Shown: positions 17,472 through 25,200 of the stretch, piece after piece
Layout of the letters: each line of letters starts with the position of its first letter
Numbering within the stretch: position 1 is the stretch's first letter
Source of the DNA: Actinoplanes italicus
GTDB lineage: Bacteria > Actinomycetota > Actinomycetes > Mycobacteriales > Micromonosporaceae
Length of the DNA stretch: 64,000 nucleotides
NCBI RefSeq assembly: GCF_003001815.1
Contig: NZ_PVMZ01000022.1
Coordinates: 150,853-214,852, forward strand
Direction of reading: 5' to 3'
Program-made: the position numbers and the translations under genes
The notes under the pieces: generated by a model
Told to the model about the DNA's origin: nothing
The model's input: only the letters and a program-made list of their open reading frames with translations
The model's database searches: none

Positions 17472-18110
17472 TCACGGCCCGGGACGAAGCCGTGGTTCCC
17501 TGGTCGGCCACACCGCTTCCAGTCCGTGATCGGTGGCGTAGAACAGGTGAGGCCGCAGCTCGGGGACGTCTTCCAGTTCGCGCCCCAGTCTGTACAGGGG
17601 AGCTGAGCTCGCCGCCAGGAACGGCTGGGCGGCGAGCATTGCCCGGAGATCCGCGAACCGCCATTCCGTGCGCAGCAGCTTCCTCGCCCGTACCAGCAGC
17701 TGAAGTCCTTCGATGGGAATCCCGCTCACATAGACGTCGCCCGTCGGCGGCAGGTCCGGCTCCGGTTCGGGAGGCAGGGCGAATCCGGAGCGCAGCCACG
17801 CCTCGAATCCGGGGGCGATGACATGAAGGTCGACCTCGCCGCGGCTGCCCAGGTCGCCCATGAACACGGGGCCGCCGCCGTCGCAACTGAGGAAGAATCC
17901 GCGATCGCCTTCCTGGCCGACCATGAGGTAGCCCGGGAGCCACTCCCCGATCCCGTAGGTGGTGTTGCGCTCCGGCAGGGATTCCCGGCAGTACATCATC
18001 AAGACATCGGCGTCGACGTCGTCGATGACCGAGGCCAGCCATCGCTGGTAAGCGGCGTCCGTCCGGGAAATGAGCTGCTCGACCATCTCCACCACATCCC
18101 GACCCGGCAC
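17472..18110 (-). CDS. SMI1/KNR4 (SUKH)-like protein
   Basis: A 212-residue cytosolic protein. The stretch LPGYLMVGQEGDRGFFLSCD followed by GPVFMGDLGSRGEVD resembles the core of SUKH-superfamily proteins, many of which are immunity proteins against polymorphic toxins. The rest, including a Pro-rich linker near residue 115, is not recognised. The start is uncertain: GTG 18110 is the longest, but a GTG or ATG shortly after gives a similar N-terminus. No toxin gene is adjacent. The family assignment is tentative. Confidence 0.5.
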   Translation of the reverse strand: MPGRDVVEMVEQLISRTDAAYQRWLASVIDDVDADVLMMYCRESLPERNTTYGIGEWLPGYLMVGQEGDRGFFLSCDGGGPVFMGDLGSRGEVDLHVIAPGFEAWLRSGFALPPEPEPDLPPTGDVYVSGIPIEGLQLLVRARKLLRTEWRFADLRAMLAAQPFLAASSAPLYRLGRELEDVPELRPHLFYATDHGLEAVWPTREPRLRPGP

Positions 18111-18117
18111 CGGCCTG

Positions 18118-18260
18118 TCAGTTTACCGATCTCCGGGTTCGGAGCAGCTTGCCGCTCGGCGCCGACGGAACCTGGTCGATCACCGTCACCGTCGCGGACT
18201 GCAGGACGTGCCGAGGTTGGCCTTGACCAGGTCACACAGCTCCCCGGCGAGGTCGAGCAT
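18118..18260 (-). pseudogene. C-terminal relic of an AMP-binding acyl-CoA synthetase
   Basis: On the minus strand the end of an adenylate-forming enzyme is still readable. One frame gives LDLAGELCDLVKANLG and a second continues ATVTVIDQVPSAPSGKLLRT and stops at 18118-18120. PSGKLLR is the A10 motif with the catalytic lysine of acyl-CoA synthetases. The two parts are in different frames and everything upstream (over 400 residues) is missing, so this is a decayed remnant. Confidence 0.6.
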
Positions 18261-18297
18261 CTATCGCGTGTGGACCGCGGCGTATTCAATAGACTGA

Positions 18298-19239
18298 ATG
18301 GAACGCATCCGTAGGCAGCTCAGGTCGTCGCGTACCGCCCGGACCAGCGGTTCGAGCTCGACGGAGACACGGTCGGACTACTGGGAGCGCGGCACCGCGA
18401 TCGCCGGGATCTTCTCCGTCCTGCTCGTCGGGGTGGGCCTGATCCTGACCAACGACTTCAACCTGAGTCAGCTGGCGCAGCAGCAGAAGGTCGCGCAGGA
18501 GCAGCAGGACCTGGCGCTCAAGGGTCAGCGAGCGGACCGCTTCGTGCGGGCGGTGGACCAGCTCGGCCAAGAGGAGGACGACAAGCTGAGCGTACGACTC
18601 GGTGGGATTTATGCCCTCGAGGCGCTGATGAAGGAGTTCCCGGCCGACGAGAACATGGTGATCGAGGTGCTGTGCGCGTTCGTCCGCTCACACGCGCCCT
18701 GGACCGACGATCCGGCCATCCCGCCCGCGACTCCCGATGTGCGAGCCGCGATGACGGTTCTGGGTCGCCGGCCGGATCCGGACAACCACATCGCCCTGGA
18801 CTTCAGCAACACCACGCTGCTGGGACTGAAGCGCTTCAACCTGCCGGGCGCCAACTTCCGTGGAGTGGATCTGTCGGTCTCGAACTTCACCGACTCGGTG
18901 CTGCCCCGCGCGGACCTGCGCAACACCGACCTCACGAACTCGTACTTCAACCGGGTCGATCTCCGGGGGGCCGACATGGAAGGTGTCGTGCTGGACTCGG
19001 CGGAGCTCCAGGCAGCGAATCTCTCGGGCGCGAACCTCCGGAACGTGGACTTCACCGGCGCTGACCTGAAGGGTGCGGATCTCTCCGGCGCGGACCTCAC
19101 CGGCGCCCGCGCGTCGAGTCTGACCACAGCTCAGCTCGCCTGCACGAAGGTAGACGCCGCCACCCGGCTCCCGGCCGGGGTGGAACCACCGGCAGCCGGC
19201 GCCTGGCAGCAGAAGAACTGCGCCGTGGACACCGATTGA
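18298..19239 (+). CDS. Membrane-anchored pentapeptide-repeat protein
   Basis: A 313-residue protein starting at ATG 18298. A basic, Ser/Thr-rich tail precedes one transmembrane helix (about residues 34-52), then a Gln-rich coiled stretch, then the conserved RADRFVRAVDQLGQE and RLGGIYALEALMKE block typical of actinobacterial proteins of this kind. From about residue 170 the A(D/N)LXX repeats build a right-handed quadrilateral helix (ADLRNTDLTN, GANLRNVDFTGADLKGADLS). Some pentapeptide proteins mimic DNA and protect gyrase; a membrane-bound form makes that uncertain here. Confidence 0.85.
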   Translation: MERIRRQLRSSRTARTSGSSSTETRSDYWERGTAIAGIFSVLLVGVGLILTNDFNLSQLAQQQKVAQEQQDLALKGQRADRFVRAVDQLGQEEDDKLSVRLGGIYALEALMKEFPADENMVIEVLCAFVRSHAPWTDDPAIPPATPDVRAAMTVLGRRPDPDNHIALDFSNTTLLGLKRFNLPGANFRGVDLSVSNFTDSVLPRADLRNTDLTNSYFNRVDLRGADMEGVVLDSAELQAANLSGANLRNVDFTGADLKGADLSGADLTGARASSLTTAQLACTKVDAATRLPAGVEPPAAGAWQQKNCAVDTD

Positions 19240-19267
19240 GCCTTCCCGCTCGCCGGGATCACCGGCG

Positions 19268-19513
19268 ATGTCCACGGGTGACGGAATCGCCACCATGCGC
19301 GCGGACGTTGCCATGGCGAGGTTGGAACGGGCCCTCGTGCCCTACTACTGGCTGGCCGCGGTCTTCGGTGTTCTGTGCTTCATCGCCAACGTGACCCTGA
19401 ACGACGGCGCGGGCCGTCTCATCGCCCTCGTGTGGGTGGTGCTCATACCGCTGTGGACCATGCGATACATCCGATACCGCAGGACACGTCGCGGTGACGG
19501 CTCCGAGGGATGA
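19268..19513 (+). CDS. Small two-helix membrane protein
   Basis: An 81-residue protein with two hydrophobic helices (YYWLAAVFGVLCFIANVTL and LIALVWVVLIPLWTMRYI) and a basic C-terminal tail, so both ends likely face the cytoplasm. No family was recognised. It follows the pentapeptide-repeat gene by 28 bp and may be co-transcribed with it. Confidence 0.55.
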   Translation: MSTGDGIATMRADVAMARLERALVPYYWLAAVFGVLCFIANVTLNDGAGRLIALVWVVLIPLWTMRYIRYRRTRRGDGSEG

Positions 19514-19535
19514 CCGCGAGGCGTACGGTGCCGTT

Positions 19536-20013
19536 GTGCGTTCCCTGACCGAGCTGATCGAGCTGGATGATCCCGCGCGCCCCGAGATCGAGGCGGCCGT
19601 GACGGCGGCGCCGAATCCCGCTGTCATTCTCGCCGGCGACCCTCAGCGCGCCGATGAGGAGCTGCTGCGTGTGCAGGTGACGACGCCAATTCGCCTGGAT
19701 GTCGAATCCCGGCGGCGAACCGACGATCTGGTGTCTCACCCCGGCCACGTTGAGCTGGGAAGACTGCGAGATGGGCTACGCCGGTTGGCTCGCCGCCATG
19801 CTCGGGGGCAGGACGACTGACTTCTACCGGGATCTGCGGTGGCCGGAATGGGTACGCCAGGTGGAAGCATGTCGCCTTGATCAGGCCATCAGTGTGTTGC
19901 CGCCGCTGTGGACGAGAGAGGGCAAGGACATCAGCGCGGCCTCACGCCGCCCAGTGCCGATGTCAGAGGCGATGTCCCTGATCGGCGTCACCCAGGACGC
20001 ACGCCGCCCATGA
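19536..20013 (+). pseudogene. DUF2625 gene with internal deletion and frameshift
   Basis: The first part (from GTG 19536) reads LTELIELDDPARPEIEAAV and QVTT, the normal N-terminus of DUF2625 proteins. The C-terminal half is in another frame from about 19699: GGEPTIWCLTPATLSWEDCE, then FYRDLRWPEW and PPLWTREGKDI. Between them about 90-100 residues expected for the family (usually around 210-230 residues) are gone. The gene is therefore broken at about 19690. The function of DUF2625 is unknown. Confidence 0.7.
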
Positions 20014-20042
20014 TCGTGTGCGCGCCTGCCGAGGCGCCCGGT

Positions 20043-20171
20043 TCAGACCGGTCTGATCTGCAGCGTGTACTTGATCCGGCTCCCGGCCTGGTGGTCGGTG
20101 TTGGTGAGCACAACATAGAGCATGTCCTCGGGTGTAAGGCTTGCGAGCAGGTACTCGTTGTCGGCCCGATC
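20043..20171 (-). pseudogene. C-terminal tail of an unknown gene cut by the IS3 element
   Basis: A minus-strand frame runs out of the IS left end and ends at a stop at 20043-20045. It encodes about 42 residues (EYLLASLTPEDMLYVVLTNT, ending KYTLQIRPV), resembling the last beta-strands of a secreted beta-sandwich or pre-peptidase-type domain. The rest of the gene is not on the other side of the element, so sequence was lost. Parent gene not identified. Confidence 0.45.
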
Positions 20172-20195
20172 TGATCTTCCCCGGGTTCCGCGGAG
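20172..20195. repeat. Left terminal inverted repeat of the IS3 element
   Basis: Pairs with 21402-21425; 23 of 24 positions match, differing only at a C/T position near the inner end. A further TGATCTTC copy at 20205 lies just inside. Confidence 0.8.
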
Positions 20196-20241
20196 TCGAC
20201 ATGCCTGATCTTCTATGCTCGGTCGCTCCTGGAGGAGATTC

Positions 20242-21438
20242 GTGCCGAGAAGCTATCCACCCGAGTTCCGACGTAAGGTCCTCGACCTGCTGAAAGCCGG
20301 CAGGACCGTCACCCAACTCGCCAACGACCTGCAGATCAGTGGTCAGACCATCTATGTCTGGCGCCGGCAGGAAGCGATCGACAACGGCGAACTGCCCGGC
20401 GTGACGTCCACCGACCTGGCCGAACTGAGCAAGGCCCGCCGGCGTATCGCTGAACTTGAAGCCGAACTGGCGATCCATCGCCGTGCCGCGGAGCTGCTGA
20501 AGGAGGCGGTGCCCCCAAAAGCCCGGTACGCGGCCATCAAAACCCTGGCCGCTGAAGGGTTCTCCGTCGACCTGTGCTGCCGGGTGCTGGACGTGTCAGT
20601 GTCGGGCTACTACGCCTGGCGCAGCCGGCCGCCATCAGCTCGCTCGCTGCGCCATGCGTGGCTGACCGAGAGAATTCGCGCGGTCCACGCGGCTTCCCGC
20701 GGCACCTACGGCGCGGGACGGGTTCATGCTGAACTCCGCCTCGGCCAAGGCATCATCGTCGGACACAACGCGGTCGAAATGCTGATGCGCCGCGCCGGAA
20801 TCAAGGGCCTGCCCACGCACCGGTTCCGCAGGCCGCTGCGTGAGACTCCCACCGCCAGTGACCTGGTCAACCGCCAGTTCAACCGCGCGGCCCGGGATCT
20901 GTTGTGGGTCACCGACATCACCGAGCATCCCACTCGCGAGGGCAAGGTCTACTGCGCGGTCGTACTCGACTCGTTCTCCCGCCGGGTCGTCGGCTGGTCC
21001 ATCGACGCCTCTCAGACCTCGGCTCTGGTCACGAACGCACTGAGTATGGCCATCAGCAACCGCCGCCCCGACGCCACCGTGATCCACTCCGACCACGGCG
21101 TGCAATTCACCTCTTGGGCCTTCACCGAACGGGCCCGCGCGTCCGGCCTGGTGCCCTCGATGGGCACGATCGGCGACTGCTACGACAACGGCATGATGGA
21201 GTCGTTCTGGGGCCGCATGCAGACCGAACTGCTGCACCGTAAGAAGTGGAAGACCCGCATCGAACTCGCCAACGCGATCTTCGACTGCCTCGAGATCTTC
21301 CACAACCGGCAACGCCGCCACAGCTCCCTGGGCATGCTCACACCTAACGAATATGAAGGCTCCACACCGCCCTGTCGGTCGCATAGAACCAGCTGTCACG
21401 GCTCCACGGAACCCGGGGAAGATCAACCGCTCCGTTAA
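20242..21438 (+). CDS. IS3-family transposase, OrfA-OrfB in one frame
   Basis: A 398-residue transposase from GTG 20242, preceded by a strong GGAGGAG site. The N-terminal helix-turn-helix (LANDLQISGQTIYVWRR) and leucine-zipper-like stretch (RRIAELEAELAIHRRAAELL) correspond to OrfA. The C-terminal DDE integrase domain has the triad Asp in WVTDITEH, Asp in HSDHGVQF and Glu in DNGMMESFWG. OrfA and OrfB are normally joined by a programmed -1 frameshift; here they are continuous. The frame runs through the right inverted repeat and stops 13 bp outside the element, adding a few residues from flanking DNA. Motifs are intact. Confidence 0.9.
   Translation: MPRSYPPEFRRKVLDLLKAGRTVTQLANDLQISGQTIYVWRRQEAIDNGELPGVTSTDLAELSKARRRIAELEAELAIHRRAAELLKEAVPPKARYAAIKTLAAEGFSVDLCCRVLDVSVSGYYAWRSRPPSARSLRHAWLTERIRAVHAASRGTYGAGRVHAELRLGQGIIVGHNAVEMLMRRAGIKGLPTHRFRRPLRETPTASDLVNRQFNRAARDLLWVTDITEHPTREGKVYCAVVLDSFSRRVVGWSIDASQTSALVTNALSMAISNRRPDATVIHSDHGVQFTSWAFTERARASGLVPSMGTIGDCYDNGMMESFWGRMQTELLHRKKWKTRIELANAIFDCLEIFHNRQRRHSSLGMLTPNEYEGSTPPCRSHRTSCHGSTEPGEDQPLR
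21402..21425. repeat. Right terminal inverted repeat of the IS3 element
   Basis: Complement of the left repeat, ending GGGAAGATCA. It is also translated as the C-terminus of the transposase. Confidence 0.8.
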
Positions 21439-22162
21439 AGCGGGGGAACTCACCCTTACGACAGCGGTAGAGCAGGGTGCAGTAGATCAGCCGGGAGCGT
21501 TCACCGGGCCGGTAGCAAGCATAACCCGGCCACCGAGACCCGGACGGTGCCTTTGGCGGTCACCTTCACCACCGGGGTGACACCCTTCGGCGCCCAGGTG
21601 GTGGCCCTGTGAGCTCTCAGCGTCTGGCCGCATTCGTCGGCGAACACGATCCAGGCGGACCTGCGTGCGGCGACTCTTTTACCGCCGGCCACTGATACCG
21701 CCGCCACCGGGCGATCGCGGCCTCGTCCCGCTCGATCGCGCGATGGATCGGCAGCTGCGGGGTATAGCCCAGCCCGCTGCATCGCCTGCCACGCCGTGGT
21801 GACCGAGACTCGCAGATAAAACATCGTCGCGATCAACGCCACCACCCGGGCCAGCGTCCAGCGCTGGTCCTCGCCGTACCCGGCCGCCGCCGGACCCTGC
21901 TCGAGCCGGACCTTCAGCCGTCCCAACTGCTCGCCCGACACTTCGGGTCCGGCCCCGACAGCCCTTTCGAGGCCAGCGCCTGCGCGCCACCGGCAGCCCA
22001 GGCTCGCCGCCACTGGTAGGCCGACTTCGTCGAGACCTCCAGCCTCGCGGCGACCTCGACCGCCGATTTGCCCTTAGCGAACATCTGCGCCGCTTGCCGC
22101 CGCACTCGCTCTCGTCGTACCCGTTCCGCCTGGTCAACGCCGCCGCCATCGCCGTATCGCAT
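21426..22162 (-). pseudogene. IS630-type transposase gene, frameshifted and truncated
   Basis: From ATG 22162 the first frame gives the winged-helix half (AAQMFAKGKSAVEVAARLEV, YQWRRAWAAGG, LSGPDPK). The continuation is in a second frame (GEQLGRLKVRLEQGP, MFYLRVSVTTAWQAMQRAGL), then AWIVFADECGQTL with the first catalytic Asp, and VTAKGTVRVSVAG. The final stretch up to the IS3 junction (RLIYCTLLYRCRKGEF) is in yet another frame. The last third, with the remaining acidic residues, is gone. It directly follows the vWA-caspase gene. Confidence 0.8.
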
Positions 22163-22252
22163 ACGGATCAGCAGAACCGACACCCACCCGCTGAGACGAT
22201 CACCCGCAAGCCTCACAGTGGACCTACGCCAGACCCCCAACCCGAAAAGTGT

Positions 22253-25200
22253 CTAGAGAGTGTCTGTCGGCCCCAAGACGCGGAACAGGTTCGCTCTGCT
22301 TTCCCCGGAGAAGGCGTATCGGTCGAGAACAGGCCATCGCAGCCGCCACGCCCGGTAGCTCGCGGTACCTTCGGGGTTCTGACGGCAGGCCTCCACCGAT
22401 CTGATGAAGTCGGGCTTCGAGGCGGACCCGATGACGTTGGCGTCGCCTCGGGTCTTGCCGTCGAATCTAGTGGCGAGCCAGGCAGACAGCCGCTCGACAG
22501 TGTCGTCGTTGACTGTTCGCAGGGTCAACGATTCGTCGACCGCCACGGTCTGGGCGAGCCGGTAACCGGGCGCGACTAGCCCGAGGTGCAGGCAGATCTG
22601 CACCAGCGTGCGGCGGTGGTCGGCGTTCATCGGCCAATCGGTCCCATCGGCCTTCTGAACTGGCTCCAGCAACAACGCGAATGCCCTGTCGAATCGAGCG
22701 AGCAATACAGCCTGAAAGCCGGCCCACGACGCGGATCCGTCCGGAGGAACTCGGCGCAGCCTTTCCATCTCGGGGCAGAGCGAGTAGGCGAGCAGGATGG
22801 CCCGGCAGGTCATGATGGCCGGGTTGCGCAACGCGGTTGGCAGCGTCATGCGGTCCTCGGTCACTCTGTTGACGAAGCCTGCCTCGGTCTTAATCGCTAA
22901 GGCCTTGCCGAGTGCCAGCTCACCGCTCGCGATGCCCGCGGTGAGCTGGTAGAACAGTCGTTGCGTCCAGCGTTCGCTCTCCCGACGCTCGGCCTCAGCC
23001 TCGCTTTGTTGGAACTCCTCGAACCAACGGCCCAGCACTCGCTCCGCGGCGCGGCAGGCAGAACCGGTCTCGGCGAGCGCCAACTGGAGGAAGACCTCGT
23101 CGAGCGCGAGCAGGAACCTGTCGCCATTTTGCACGCCTGCCAGGGAGTCCTTGAAAGCTCGATACATCTCGGCAGCCTCCTGGTGAAGCGACCATGCTTT
23201 GTCGTAGCCGTCCGCGGAATCTCGTTTGGACTCGGTCAGCGCCTCCACCCGGATCGCGCCTAAAGCTCGTGGTGCGTATTCCGGCCATATCAGTCCGCGC
23301 GCGGCGTTCGCCAGCCGACGGATGCGGTCCACGTCGGCTCTGGGTTCCTCAAACTGGGCCGGAACGTTCCACAGTTGGTCGAGCGATGCCTCGTAGATCA
23401 GCCAGCCCATGAGCGGCAGTAGACTCAGCAGCTCGTCCGGCGGCACCGGAGCCTGGGTCGTCGGGAACCGTCGACGATACTCGGCGACGTCGGACATGAT
23501 CCGGTCGACCAGCTGGTCGTCGACCTCCGGACTGTCATTTGGCGGACCGGCAACTGCGCTCCGGGAACGGATTTGGACGCAGAGTGTGCGGATCGCGTTA
23601 GGCGTCATGATCGGCTGGGCGGTGCCCGCGAAGACGGTTGGTGGCTGAGGTGACAAGGTGAAGTCGATCGCTCGGATGTCGTATTGATCTGGCCGTTCAA
23701 AGACCTCCGGTGTCGCGTCCCGGCTGCCGCCGCTGCCGACCTGAGAGAAGATTCGCTCCAGCGGCGAACCGGGGCGAGGGTGAGCATCGCGTACCCCGCC
23801 CTGTTGCAGATAGCCGACGTTGTGCGGTGCGGCGGTGATCAGTGCGAGAAGTGTCTCCGACCGGGGCCGTTTCCTGGGCAGACGATCGGGCCAGGTCAGT
23901 TCCGCGCCGATCAGGCTACTTCCCCGCCTGCCGAAGATGTACTCCGCGCCAGGAGCCAGGCGGATGCCACTGTACTCGGACGACGTCACCACCGTAATTT
24001 TGGAAAGTACGCCGATGTCGATCAACGAGAGATAGACCGGCTCGTCGCCGAGGTTGCGAGCGCTGATGTAAATCTTCTCGCCAGCGTGGACGAGTGCGCC
24101 GGAGCTGGCTAAGCGCTCTCGTTCGCCCTTGGTCACGCGGCCCCACTCGAGGGTTACTGGCGTACGGGAACCGGAAGGGGGGATCTCCGAAAGGCCGCGC
24201 AGCACCTTAGCCCGAGCCACCGTCTCCATATCGGTGATGATGCGGCGGATTTCTGACTGTGTCGGCTGGTGAGGCTCGTGCAACGGGCCGACCTGATCAT
24301 GCACGACCAGCTGATCGGCGTCGTCTACGCTAACCCGCAGATCGAAGACCTCCCCAGGCTCGGCCAAACGGATCAGTCGACTTTGCTCGATCGCCGCCAC
24401 GAGATCGTCGGTTCGGGGATCGGGGTGGGGCACCGACACCGTCACCGCAGCGAGGGCGGCACGGGTGCGGTGGGCCAGCGCACCAGCGGGCACACTCGTC
24501 CATGGAGGCCGGAGTTGCACCGTGGCCAGGGCCACCGTCGGCCCGAGCGCGAAAACCAGCGCCTCCCCGATCACGGTCGTCTCCTCGGCTGCCATGATCG
24601 CGAAGCTGTCCCCCACCTGCACCCCGAACAGTGGTCCGCCGGGGAGCTCGACTCGCTCACCGCTGACCACTACGACCGGAAGCACGACGTGGGGCTCGAC
24701 CTCGGTGGCCTTAAAAATCTGCCGCCGGGTCGGTCCTTCCGCCTGCGGATGCTGAAGTGGCGCCACGGTCATAACGTGAGTGCGAACGCGCTCGATGACG
24801 GTCGCCCAGCTCACCGGCAGACCTTGCGCCTCGATCAGCGCGGTCGCCAGTGCCTCGCTGAACAGGCTGACCCGCCGTCCAGCAGCGTTACGGTATTCGT
24901 AGGCGGGTTGATCAGGACCGGTGGCCGAGAGCCGCACCACGTGCGGCAGTCCCGCACCGGGAAAACCTGAGTCGTCGCCTCCGGCTGGTGCCGGAGACGA
25001 CAACCCAGGCAGGGCGAGCACCTGGCGGTCCGAATCCTGGGAACGGTGCGGGGCATGGCTGCAGTCGAATACCACGGTGACGTTAGTCGTCAGCTCGCTC
25101 AGCCGAATCAGGATGGTATTCAGCTCGTCGTCGGTGATGCCGTCGAGGTCCGACGCCTCGAAGTCGGCTGGCACAATGAAATGAACCAGCCTCGCCGATT

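Larger units (their letters stand above)
20172..21425 (+). mobile_element. IS3-family insertion sequence (1254 bp)
   Basis: Bounded by imperfect inverted repeats starting TGATCTTCCCCGGGTTCCG and ending with its complement, with the 5'-TG...CA-3' termini usual for IS3. It encodes one transposase. No convincing target duplication is visible (ATC on the left, ACC on the right). The left flank is the tail of one gene and the right flank the middle of an IS630-type transposase, so it marks a deletion or recombination junction. Confidence 0.85.
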
